NCBI GenBank assembly: GCA_029213265.1
Contig: JARGNG010000032.1
Coordinates: forward strand, 1-50,750
Origin: Verrucomicrobiales bacterium
GTDB lineage: Bacteria > Verrucomicrobiota > Verrucomicrobiia > Verrucomicrobiales > DEV007
Direction: 5' to 3'
Length of the DNA: 50,750 nt
Shown here: positions 43,127 through 50,750 of the stretch, one piece after another
How positions within the stretch are numbered: position 1 is the first letter of the stretch
Layout: the number at the start of each line of letters is the position of its first letter
The notes under the pieces: generated by a model
Told to the model about the DNA's origin: nothing
What the model saw: the letters and a program-made list of their open reading frames with translations, nothing else
The model's database searches: none
Made by a program: the position numbers and the translations under genes

Positions 43127-44476
43127 ATGAGAGAAGCGGCCACCGAATCCCAAACCGGACGTTCTCTGAGTCCTGACAAATCACTACTTGATCGTCAGGT
43201 TTCGGTAAATGTGGAGAACAATTCCTCCGGTGCAGCGGAGGCAGTGCGTTCGGGACTTCTGGCAGGACAGCATCATACAGTGATTCGCTACGAGGGATTG
43301 ACGAGATTGGCAATTATGGTCACGCCTGAATGTGGTGGGGGAATTCGGGATCAAGCTTGGGAAACAGTTTCCATGGTACGGGCGATTCTCCGCGAACAGG
43401 ATGAGCCGATGGCTTTGACAATGCAGACGGTTTTTGTCGCGGACGCGGCTGACGTGCCGGCCATCGAAAAGCTGTTCGAAGCCTATTTTCACGAGCAAAT
43501 GCCGCTGACCTTGTTTGTTGTTCAGCCTCCGTGTGATGGTTCGGCCCTTGCCGTGGAGGCCTGGGCGGTCAGCACCGCCACGGTTTCTGTCGGGTATCAC
43601 GGTCCTCATCTCGTGACTGTGGAGCACGACGGACTGCGATGGGTGTATGCATCGGCAGGGGCTATTCATCTGGCGGGTCGTTCTGCATTTGAGCAATCCG
43701 TCGAAGCATTTGATTCTCTTTCGAAGCGGCTCACGGCGGTGGGCGTTCCGTTTCAAAATGTCCTGCGTTTGTGGCTTTATCAGGGCGGAATCACCGAAGA
43801 GGAAGCCGGTATGGAACGCTATCGGGAATTGAATCGCGGACGCACTGACTTTTTTGAAGGAGTCGACTTCGCTTCCAATCCTCTCATTGCCAATGCCCCG
43901 GGTACCGGAATTTATCCTGCCAGCACCGGTATCGGAACCGAAGAACACGGGTTGGTGATTACTTCGTTGTCGGTTCAGACGGATAGGGACGATGTCGCCG
44001 TGCTGTCCCTCGAAAATCCGCAGCAGATTTCGGCTTTCGATTATCCCAAGGAGTACTCGGCCAAGAGCCCCAAATTTTCCCGGGCTACTGCGATTCGGAT
44101 GGAGGATCACATGACGACGTGGGTTTCCGGGACTGCCAGTATCGTGAATTCAGAAACCGTGTATCCCGGCGACGTGGCCAAGCAGACGGAGCAGACACTC
44201 GATAATATTGAAAATCTGATTTCGGCCGATAATTTTTCGCGACTTGGCTGGGATGATGCCGGAGCCAATCTGAGCGACCTCGCGAAGGTGAGGGTCTATG
44301 TCAAACGAGCGGAGGACTACGAAAAGTGTCGCGAGGTATGTGAACGGAGACTGGGCCAGATACCGGCGGTCTATGCAGAGGCCAGTGTTTGTCGGCCGGA
44401 TCTGCTCGTTGAAATTGAGGGCGTTGCTTTTTCCAGAGTCGGCGAGGGATTAAATCAGGAAAAGGAGGTGTCATGA
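43127..44476 (+). CDS. Chorismatase/RidA-fold protein with three RidA-like modules
   Basis: The 449-residue product is built from three segments with the YjgF/RidA pattern. The first (about 30-150) has MQTVFVADAADVPAIEKLFEAYF. The second (about 170-290) has RLWLYQGGI, ERYRELNRGR (230-239) and YPASTGIG (263-270). The third (about 315-437) has SGTASIV (334-340), GDVAKQTEQTLDNI (348-361), KVRVYVKRAEDY and LVEIEG (427-432). Segments two and three closely follow the chorismatase layout (FkbO/Hyg5/XanB2 type), including the NPQQISAFDYP linker (297-307). This suggests hydrolysis or aromatisation of chorismate to hydroxybenzoate or a related product (inferred). The extra N-terminal module is beyond the usual two-module chorismatase. 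Its stop overlaps the next start (ATGA, 44473-44476), so it is translationally coupled to the DUF1549/DUF1553 gene. A plain RidA-like protein of other function is the alternative. Confidence 0.75.
   Translation: MREAATESQTGRSLSPDKSLLDRQVSVNVENNSSGAAEAVRSGLLAGQHHTVIRYEGLTRLAIMVTPECGGGIRDQAWETVSMVRAILREQDEPMALTMQTVFVADAADVPAIEKLFEAYFHEQMPLTLFVVQPPCDGSALAVEAWAVSTATVSVGYHGPHLVTVEHDGLRWVYASAGAIHLAGRSAFEQSVEAFDSLSKRLTAVGVPFQNVLRLWLYQGGITEEEAGMERYRELNRGRTDFFEGVDFASNPLIANAPGTGIYPASTGIGTEEHGLVITSLSVQTDRDDVAVLSLENPQQISAFDYPKEYSAKSPKFSRATAIRMEDHMTTWVSGTASIVNSETVYPGDVAKQTEQTLDNIENLISADNFSRLGWDDAGANLSDLAKVRVYVKRAEDYEKCREVCERRLGQIPAVYAEASVCRPDLLVEIEGVAFSRVGEGLNQEKEVS
44462..44469 (+). promoter_or_regulatory. 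Strong Shine-Dalgarno inside the chorismatase-like gene, driving the DUF1549/DUF1553 start
   Basis: AAGGAGGT, a full match to the anti-Shine-Dalgarno core, lies at 44462-44469, three bases before the ATG at 44473. It sits inside the last codons of the upstream gene and, with the 4-base ATGA overlap, supports coupled re-initiation. Other starts nearby lack such a strong site. Confidence 0.8.
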
Positions 44477-46062
44477 AGGTATTGGCGACTTTGATTTTGG
44501 GCCTCGTTCTTCTTGTCTCCCCGGGTTCAGCGGCGCCGTCCCTCTATGAAGCCGGTCCCATGACGGTTTCGGATGGGGAGGCCGCGGATGCAAGTGAGCG
44601 GATTGACCAACTGGTCCTGTCGAAACTGACTGAAGTCGGTTTGAAGCCAGCTCCGGTTTGTTCCGATGAAGTCTTTCTCCGGCGGGTCTACCTGGTGACC
44701 ATTGGCACACTTCCGAGAGAAGATGAAGTGCGGGATTTTCTCGCGACGGAGGATGAGGTAAAGCGGACTCTCGTTGTGGAGCACCTTTTGGATCGACCGG
44801 AATTTGCGGACTACTGGTCGATGAAGTGGGGCGACCTTCTTCGCATCAAGGCGGAATTTCCAATCAAGTTGTGGCCGAATGCGGTGCAGGCCTACCATCA
44901 CTGGGTTCATGACGGCATTCGAACGAACAAACCCTATCACGAATTTGCCCGGGAGATCCTAATCGGGAGCGGAAGTAACTTTCGACAGGGAGAGGTGAAC
45001 TTCTATCGTGCAATGCAGGACCGCACGCCCCGCGGAATTGCCTCGACTGTCGCGTTGACCTTGATGGGGGAACGCACGAAAAACTGGCCCGAACGGAAGC
45101 TGGAGGCGATGGCCGGATTCTTTTCCCATGTCGCCTACAAGTCGACGTCCGAATGGAAAGAGGAGATCGTCTATTTTGATCCGACTGCCGATCAGGAAAA
45201 GCTCTACGAGCGGGCCATCTTTCCGGACGGCAGCCCCGTGGAGTTGGAGCCTTCGCAACGGGACCCCCGCGCTGTCTTTGCGGACTGGTTGATTCGTCCG
45301 GAGAACCCCTATTTCTCAAAGGCGATCTCCAATCGAATCTGGTCGTGGTTGATGGGGAGAGGGATCGTGGAGGAACCGGATGACATGGGGCCGCACAATC
45401 CACCGTCGAATCCGGAGTTGCTGGCTTTTCTGGAAACAGAATTCAACGATTCCCGCTGTGATGTGAAGCATCTCTTCCGGATCATTCTGAATTCGCAAAC
45501 CTTTCAGCTTTCTTCGATTCCGATTCAGAATTCCGAAGAAGCGGCGGCGCATTTTGCCCACTATCCGCTGAGGCGCATGGAAGCTGAAGTTCTTATCGAT
45601 GCTCTCAATGAAATCACGGGTACGAAAGAGGATTACAGCAGCCCCATCCCGGAGCCGTTTACTTTTGTTCCGGATGACATTCGCGGAATTGCTCTCGCAG
45701 ACGGGAGCATCACCAGCTCATTTCTCGAATTGTTCGGACGGCCTCCGCGGGATACCGGATTCGAGTCGGAAAGAGCGCGAAATGTAACGGCAGCACAGCG
45801 GCTTCACCTTCTCAATTCGAGCCATATTCGGAAGAAGATCAAGGTCTGTCCGCTGGTGACCTGGGGAGCTGGAGTCTGTCTGGAGGAACAGCCCGAGATG
45901 ATCGAAAAGATCTACCTTCATCTTCTTTCCCGTTATCCAACGGAGGATGAGCGGCTTGTCACCGCTGAATACTTTGAACGAACCGGTGCCAGCAGCCGGG
46001 ACCTGGCCGCTGATTTGGTCTGGGCCCTGATGAATCAACCCGAGTTCTACTTTATTCACTGA
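44473..46062 (+). CDS. DUF1549/DUF1553 domain secreted protein
   Basis: The 529-residue product begins with a signal peptide (hydrophobic 4-17, cleavage near GSAA). The DUF1549 part (about 40-240) has FLRRVYLVTIGTLPREDEVRDFL and FADYWSMKWGDLLRI. The DUF1553 part (about 285-525) has DPRAVFADWLI, NRIWSWLMGRGIVEEPDDMGPHNPPSNPELL, LFRIILNSQTFQ, then LFGRPPRD and YLHLLSRYPTEDE. The pair is a hallmark of Planctomycetota and Verrucomicrobiota and usually sits beside a DUF1501 gene, as here; the biochemical role is not established. This is a short version without the cytochrome-like PSCyt1 domain that many homologues carry. It is coupled to the chorismatase-like gene upstream, and the DUF1501 gene starts 29 bases downstream. 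Confidence 0.93.
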   Translation: MKVLATLILGLVLLVSPGSAAPSLYEAGPMTVSDGEAADASERIDQLVLSKLTEVGLKPAPVCSDEVFLRRVYLVTIGTLPREDEVRDFLATEDEVKRTLVVEHLLDRPEFADYWSMKWGDLLRIKAEFPIKLWPNAVQAYHHWVHDGIRTNKPYHEFAREILIGSGSNFRQGEVNFYRAMQDRTPRGIASTVALTLMGERTKNWPERKLEAMAGFFSHVAYKSTSEWKEEIVYFDPTADQEKLYERAIFPDGSPVELEPSQRDPRAVFADWLIRPENPYFSKAISNRIWSWLMGRGIVEEPDDMGPHNPPSNPELLAFLETEFNDSRCDVKHLFRIILNSQTFQLSSIPIQNSEEAAAHFAHYPLRRMEAEVLIDALNEITGTKEDYSSPIPEPFTFVPDDIRGIALADGSITSSFLELFGRPPRDTGFESERARNVTAAQRLHLLNSSHIRKKIKVCPLVTWGAGVCLEEQPEMIEKIYLHLLSRYPTEDERLVTAEYFERTGASSRDLAADLVWALMNQPEFYFIH

Positions 46063-46091
46063 TTTCCCCCCAACATAAAACTAATAACGTC

Positions 46092-47501
46092 ATGAGTACA
46101 CCTGATCTCAATCTTGCCCGTCGTCATTCCCGCGATGTTGGGCGAATCACCCAATCCTTCGGAGGAGTTCCTCTTTCACGGCGCGAGGCGCTCCGGAAGA
46201 GCGTCTATGGGTCGGCAGGGCTTCTCCTGACGGAGCCTTTTTCCGTGAGAGCCGCTCAGGATCCACTCGCGCCGCAAAAGGTCGCTATGAACTCAGGGCC
46301 GGCGAAGTCAGTCATCCAGATCTGGTTGTGGGGTGGTCCCTGCCACATTGACACCTTTGATCCCAAGCCGGAAGCGGGTCGTGAATACACGGGAGCGCTG
46401 GATGGCACTCTCGAAACAAATGTCAGCGGGATGCGGATCGGGCAGCTTCTTCCCGGGCTTGCGAAGGAGGCGGATAAATATTCACTGATTCGCAGTATGA
46501 CCCATGGGAACAATGGGCATGAAACGGCTGCGTATCTTGTTCAGACCGGGCGCACCTCTGAGCGGGATGTTTTTCCCGGTTCAGGAGCGGTCGTATCCTA
46601 CTTCAAGGGATACGATGCCGGTTACGAAGGTCTGATTCCCCCTTACATCGTCCTGACGGAACCACAGGGAAGGTTTTCCGAAGCCGGTTTCCTGGGGCCA
46701 CGCTACAAGCCATTTGCCACCGGGGGGAATCCCGCATCGCCGGTATTTGCCGTGGAAGGAATTGTCACGCCGGACATTTCTGAGGAACAGCAAAAGGAAC
46801 GGAGAACTCTGATGCAGCAGCTCAACACGCTCGGAGGAGCTCTTCCGGGACACTCGGCGCTGAAAACGGTCGTCGATTCCGAGGAGCAGGCCTACGAGTT
46901 GATTCTCGGTGATGCCGGAAAGCTGTTTGATCTAAGCCAGGAAAAGGATGAAATGCGGGATCGCTACGGGAGAACGACATTCGGACAGTCCTGTCTCATG
47001 GCCCGGCGACTCGTCGAAAAAGGAGTTCCCTATATCACGATTAACTACAAAGGGTGGGACACTCACAAGCAGCACTTCCAGATCATGAACCGGAAACTTC
47101 CCGAGCTGGATCAGGGCCTCGCGGCTCTGATCGGGGATCTCTCCGGACGAGGCCTGCTCGACAGTACCGTGGTCTGGTGCACAGGCGAATTTGGACGTAC
47201 TCCCAAAGTGGCGACCGAGTCCCCCTGGAACGGCGGGCGGCACCATTTCGGAAAAGCCTTTTCCTGTCTCCTTGCCGGAGGCGGATTTCAGGGAGGTCAG
47301 GTCGTTGGTGCGACGAATTCGACCGGGGAAGAAGTGGCAGAGCGCCCTGTCTATCCTGCGGACGTGATCGGTTCGATCTATGGACAACTCGGAATTCCTG
47401 CGGACGCCAGTCTTCCTCATCCGCAGGGCACACCGACCCATGTTGTGCCGGACGAGGCCGAGGGCGTTCCGATGGGCGGATTGCTGAAAGAACTTGTGTA
47501 G
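46092..47501 (+). CDS. DUF1501 domain protein, Tat-exported
   Basis: The 469-residue product has a twin-arginine-like signal (SRREAL, 29-34, then YGSAGLLL), predicting folded export. The family core is visible as VIQIWLWGGPCHIDTFDPKPE, LPGLAKEADKYSLIRSMTHGNNGHETA, then FGQSCLMARRLVEKGVPYITINYKGWDTHKQHF and VVWCTGEFGRTPK followed by GRHHFGKAFSCLLAGGGFQGGQVVGATN. The D/H/C-bearing motifs resemble the alkaline phosphatase/sulfatase-like fold, and hydrolase activity has been proposed from structure-family membership, not shown. It is the regular partner of DUF1549/DUF1553 proteins. No Shine-Dalgarno is seen before the ATG. The next gene starts ten bases after the stop, giving a tight operon. Confidence 0.94.
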   Translation: MSTPDLNLARRHSRDVGRITQSFGGVPLSRREALRKSVYGSAGLLLTEPFSVRAAQDPLAPQKVAMNSGPAKSVIQIWLWGGPCHIDTFDPKPEAGREYTGALDGTLETNVSGMRIGQLLPGLAKEADKYSLIRSMTHGNNGHETAAYLVQTGRTSERDVFPGSGAVVSYFKGYDAGYEGLIPPYIVLTEPQGRFSEAGFLGPRYKPFATGGNPASPVFAVEGIVTPDISEEQQKERRTLMQQLNTLGGALPGHSALKTVVDSEEQAYELILGDAGKLFDLSQEKDEMRDRYGRTTFGQSCLMARRLVEKGVPYITINYKGWDTHKQHFQIMNRKLPELDQGLAALIGDLSGRGLLDSTVVWCTGEFGRTPKVATESPWNGGRHHFGKAFSCLLAGGGFQGGQVVGATNSTGEEVAERPVYPADVIGSIYGQLGIPADASLPHPQGTPTHVVPDEAEGVPMGGLLKELV

Positions 47502-47511
47502 CGCTGACGCC

Positions 47512-49497
47512 ATGAACGTACTATCATTTCCCGCCCGGGCGTTCTGGACGGTTTGTTTCGGGGGGCTCGTGGTCGCCTCTTCGCTGAGTGCTGCCCCTCC
47601 CCGGATCGGATATATCTATCCCGGTGGCGGGCAGGCCGGTTCCACCTTTGAAGTTGAGTTCGGGGGACAATATCTCAGTGGCCCTGACGGAGCCATCGTT
47701 TCCGGCGAAGGGATTTCTGTCCAGATCATTGACCACAACCGGCTGCCCGCGGCGCAAATGATCAGTGATTTTCGAGACAAACTTTCCACGATTCGGCCCG
47801 AGTTGAAGGCCCTCAAGCAGGGGCGCATGGTGCCTGCGGACGAAATCCTTCCCGATATTCATCGTCTCCTCGCCTCCGTTGAACTCGACGAAAAGAAGAT
47901 CCGGCAGATCGAGGAATACACCCGGGAAAGGAACGATCCGAAGAGGCAACTGAACACCCAGATCGGGGAAACGGTTCGGGCGCGGATTTCGATTGCGGCG
48001 AATGCAACGCCCGGGATGAGATACTGTCGATTGCAGACAGAAAACGGACTCAGCAACCCGATGCGATTTGTCGTCGGAAATCATCCGGAAATGAGAGAGC
48101 TGAATCCATGGCCGTTTCGCCTGACGGATTATCTCGGCATCGAGACGAGACCCGAGACGGAGACGGATGAGTCGGTCATACGCGGGACTCTTTCGCTGCC
48201 TGTCACCATCAACGGGCGGATTCTTCCCGGGGAGGTGGATGAGTTCGTTTTTGAAGCAAAAAAAGGAGATCAGGTCGTTGTCTCAGTCGATGCACGAAAT
48301 CTCGTTCCCTACCTGGCGGATGCCGTTCCGGGATGGTTTCAAGCCGTGGTTTCGCTGGTCGACCCCCGCGGTCGGGAACTCGCCTTCTCAGATGACTATC
48401 GCTTCAACCCGGATCCGGTTCTCTTCTACAAGATTCCCAGGGACGGGAAGTTCCGGCTGAAAATTCACGACTCGATCTACCGGGGCCGGGAAGACTTTGT
48501 CTATCGGATCACGCTTGGCGAACTGCCGTTTTTGACCGGGTTGACTCCGTTGGGAGGGCAGGCCGGAGCGGAAGTGGACCTGGCCTTTCAGGGCGGAAAT
48601 CTCACCGAGTTTGAACGAAAGCGATTCCCGCTACCCCCTGAGCCGGGGATTATTCAACTGACTGCGGAAGGGGAGGCTGGTTTTTCGAACCAGATTTCGT
48701 TTCATGTCGACAATGTCCGGGAGGATGAGGAACGGGAAGACAATGACCGGATCGGAGCCGCCAACTCGCTCGAGCTTCCCTGCGTGATTAATGGTTCGAT
48801 CAGCAAGCCCGGTGACGTCGACTACTACCGGGCGAAGGGAACAGGGAATCAGCCGATGACTTTCGAGATTTTTGCTCGTCGGTTAGGGTCTCCGTTGGAC
48901 TCCAATCTTACTATCTTTGATGACGACGGCAAACAGATTGCCTGGAATGACGACTTTGAGAATCCGTCGGCTGGACTCACTACTCATCATGCGGATGCAC
49001 GGGTCACCGTCGACCTTCCCAGCAACGGAGTCTGTTTCGTTCGGGTGGCGGAAACTCAGAATCAGAGTGGGTACGAGTTCACCTATCGTCTGAAGGTCTC
49101 TCAGGGGCCGCCCGACATTGCTTTGCGAGCGACTCCTTCATCTGTCAATGCCAAGCCCGGTGGAACGGCCAGTCTGACGGTCCACGCGCTTCGTCTTGAT
49201 GGATACGAAGGGGCAATACAGCTGGAATTGGTGGACTCGCCGGAAGGCTATGCCCTGAAAACAGCTTCCATCCCGGCCGGTGCGGAAAGCGCCCGGGTTT
49301 CGATTTCCGTTCCGTCCTCCATCACTGAAGAGCCGCAGGAAATTCAGCTTCGAGGACGGGTATTCATGGAGGGGAAGGAGGTCGCGTCATACGAGGTAGT
49401 TCCTGCCGAAGACATGACGCAGGCCTTTATCACGAAGCACATTGTTCCGGTCGAGGCCGTCCTGATTGACGTTCGAAACCCTCCGGTAAAGGAATAA
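47512..49497 (+). CDS. Secreted PPC-domain protein of the DUF1501 block
   Basis: The 661-residue product has a signal peptide (FWTVCFGGLVVASSLSAAP, cleavage near 27), then IGYIYPGGGQAGSTFEVEFGG, an IPT/TIG-like opening typical of proteins next to DUF1501 genes. Two pre-peptidase C-terminal (PPC)-like domains follow: SLPVTINGRILPGEVDEFVFEAKKGDQVV with DYRFNPDPVLFYKIPRDGKFRLKIHDS, and LPCVINGSISKPGDVDYYRAKG with LDSNLTIFDDDGKQIAWNDDFE and VRVAETQ. A final beta-sandwich region follows (DIALRATPSSVNAKPGGTASLTV). No catalytic site is seen, so it is likely a binding or scaffold partner in the envelope. The ATG at 47512 starts the signal peptide. It ends 8 bases from the convergent lipoprotein gene. 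Confidence 0.88.
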   Translation: MNVLSFPARAFWTVCFGGLVVASSLSAAPPRIGYIYPGGGQAGSTFEVEFGGQYLSGPDGAIVSGEGISVQIIDHNRLPAAQMISDFRDKLSTIRPELKALKQGRMVPADEILPDIHRLLASVELDEKKIRQIEEYTRERNDPKRQLNTQIGETVRARISIAANATPGMRYCRLQTENGLSNPMRFVVGNHPEMRELNPWPFRLTDYLGIETRPETETDESVIRGTLSLPVTINGRILPGEVDEFVFEAKKGDQVVVSVDARNLVPYLADAVPGWFQAVVSLVDPRGRELAFSDDYRFNPDPVLFYKIPRDGKFRLKIHDSIYRGREDFVYRITLGELPFLTGLTPLGGQAGAEVDLAFQGGNLTEFERKRFPLPPEPGIIQLTAEGEAGFSNQISFHVDNVREDEEREDNDRIGAANSLELPCVINGSISKPGDVDYYRAKGTGNQPMTFEIFARRLGSPLDSNLTIFDDDGKQIAWNDDFENPSAGLTTHHADARVTVDLPSNGVCFVRVAETQNQSGYEFTYRLKVSQGPPDIALRATPSSVNAKPGGTASLTVHALRLDGYEGAIQLELVDSPEGYALKTASIPAGAESARVSISVPSSITEEPQEIQLRGRVFMEGKEVASYEVVPAEDMTQAFITKHIVPVEAVLIDVRNPPVKE

Positions 49498-49505
49498 GTC
49501 TGGCG

Positions 49506-50624
49506 CTATTTCTTATCGGTAGCGGCGGGAAGAGTCACATCTTCCACCCGCAACTGGCAGCGGAGAAATTTCACGTTCTTTTCCGGACTGGCAATCAGAA
49601 TGGACGTCCGGTTCCAACGGAAATTGGCGATTTTGTCAGGAACCGCTGATTCAAAGGGCTGCAGGTTGGCGCTCCATTCCCGCATCTTTTCGCTGTATTC
49701 CTGAGGCGAGGCACTGTCGTTTCGTTCGGGGAGAGCGGGGCCATGATCACCAATGATGCGGCATTGGTTGATGGTGAAGCCGTATGGATTTCCGATTTCG
49801 AGAATGAGGCGCGTACCGAGATCGGTTTTCTCGCTCTTCTTTACCGTAACGAGGAAGGCTCCATATTCGGTCCGGAGGACGGAGGCGCCTTTCGAGTCCA
49901 CTTTTATATGAGCAAAGGGGCTCTCGGTCCCGCCGGATGTGCCCTGGCGTTTGAGCCGTGCATTTTCGATCGACATGGAGAAGCGGATCATTTCCAGTTC
50001 ATCACGTGAGTCGGCTGCCAGTTCGATGTCGAAAGGAGTCCACGAGAAAGGCTCCAGGGTTTTGGTTACCTGGTATTCAAAGGGTTTAAGTGTCGCCTGC
50101 CACTCGCGGATCTTGGGATTGTCGAGGCTGTAGGCCTCGCCTTCGTCGAGTTCCGGAGTACCTCCTCCATGATCCCCCGTAAGGGTGAATTGTTCGATCG
50201 CGATGGCCTGCGGATTTCCGATATTGAGATGAACGGAGTAGCTGTTGTTTTCGATATTCAATTCCATTCCCTCCATGCGAATGAGAAAGGTTCCATGATC
50301 GGTTTGGAGAGGGGCGTGGCCCTGGAGATTGGGGCGCAGATAGACCATTTGGTTTCCGACGCCGCCTGCTCCACCCTGACGGACGGCACCCTCGACGGCC
50401 TGCAATCGCTCGGCAAAGGAGCGGTCGTCGTCCGCGGTTCCAACGGTGTTTTCAGCGGCAATGACGCGGCTTTTCAACCCCTCGACATTCTCCCGGGTAT
50501 CGGAGCGAACTTCCCGCAGCTCTGCTTCGAGCCGGTCGATACGCTCTTCCAGATCCTTATTGCATCCCGTGAGGCAAAGAAAGGCGAGTAGAGCAACCAG
50601 TGTGCTGGGAAATTTTGAATTCAT
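49506..50624 (-). CDS. Lipoprotein with coiled coil and two DUF3251-like domains
   Basis: The 372-residue product begins with a lipoprotein signal (LTGC, residues 18-21), so C21 should be lipid-modified. A short coiled coil follows (LEERIDRLEAELREVRSD and neighbouring heptads), then a Gly/Asn linker. Two homologous domains come next. The first runs from LQTDHGTFLIRMEGMEL through LNIGNPQAIAIEQ to EWQATLKPFEYQ and FSMSIENARL. The second runs from LRTEYGAFLVTVKK through LEIGNPYGFTINQC to EWSANLQPFESAV and CQLRVEDVTL. Both follow the DUF3251 pattern known from the YajI-type envelope lipoproteins; duplication of the domain in one chain is unusual to my knowledge. The ATG at 50624 is chosen for the lipobox. 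It is convergent with the PPC gene, and no Shine-Dalgarno is seen. Confidence 0.78.
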   Translation of the reverse strand: MNSKFPSTLVALLAFLCLTGCNKDLEERIDRLEAELREVRSDTRENVEGLKSRVIAAENTVGTADDDRSFAERLQAVEGAVRQGGAGGVGNQMVYLRPNLQGHAPLQTDHGTFLIRMEGMELNIENNSYSVHLNIGNPQAIAIEQFTLTGDHGGGTPELDEGEAYSLDNPKIREWQATLKPFEYQVTKTLEPFSWTPFDIELAADSRDELEMIRFSMSIENARLKRQGTSGGTESPFAHIKVDSKGASVLRTEYGAFLVTVKKSEKTDLGTRLILEIGNPYGFTINQCRIIGDHGPALPERNDSASPQEYSEKMREWSANLQPFESAVPDKIANFRWNRTSILIASPEKNVKFLRCQLRVEDVTLPAATDKK

Positions 50625-50750
50625 GAAAGGTGCGGCTCTGCGCTGGTTTTGGGAAGAAACTACCAAGGGTCAACGGGATCGCAAACCGGTAAAGGCTCTT
50701 TTACTGGCGCTTCAAAACAGTGGGGATGGAAATCATTCCTGTCGGGCTGA

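Overview
The window looks like a chromosome segment from a member of the Planctomycetota-Verrucomicrobiota (PVC) group, most likely Verrucomicrobiota. This is inferred from gene content: a DUF1549/DUF1553 + DUF1501 + PPC-domain block, a small Minf_1886-type protein (family named after Methylacidiphilum infernorum), Tat-exported Gfo/Idh/MocA and NHL-type proteins, and a giant secreted protein rich in autotransporter-associated beta-strand (PATR) repeats. No rRNA, tRNA, CRISPR array, insertion sequence or phage gene was recognised. No similarity search was run; all family calls come from reading motifs.

Positions 1-26117 are one open reading frame, cut by the left edge of the window, encoding at least 8,704 residues of a giant extracellular beta-rich protein. 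In order it has Calx-beta-like repeats, PKD and cadherin-like repeats, eleven tandem VCBS-type repeats, a zone where PA14-like and laminin-G-like modules sit inside Ig/cadherin-type repeats, four large super-repeats built on PATR/beta-helix sequence, a return to PKD/cadherin repeats, and a unique acidic C-terminal tail. I saw no cysteine and no recognised anchoring or secretion domain (autotransporter barrel, RTX, LPXTG, PEP-CTERM).

Positions 26379-33846 carry core and signalling genes: dCTP deaminase (dcd, minus) divergent from cytidylate kinase (cmk, plus), a Tat-exported beta-propeller protein, a membrane-bound class III adenylate cyclase (minus), and a Minf_1886-like gene overlapping a double-length M16 metallopeptidase that ends at a strong hairpin terminator. 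Positions 33935-35344 (minus) encode a Tat-exported Gfo/Idh/MocA oxidoreductase.

Positions 35489-42969 hold a divergent HupE/UreJ-like membrane protein followed by a complete tripartite RND efflux set: outer-membrane factor, periplasmic adaptor and inner-membrane pump. Positions 43127-49497 form a compact four-gene block: a chorismatase/RidA-type protein with three RidA-like modules, translationally coupled to a DUF1549/DUF1553 protein, then a DUF1501 protein and a PPC-domain protein. The last gene (49506-50624, minus) is a lipoprotein with a coiled coil and two DUF3251-like domains.

No stretch over 300 bases lacks a gene; the longest gap (26118-26378) shows nothing convincing. The best candidates for something undescribed are the giant protein, with its nested binding modules, super-repeats and orphan C-terminus, and the three-module chorismatase-like protein coupled to the DUF1549/DUF1553-DUF1501-PPC block.
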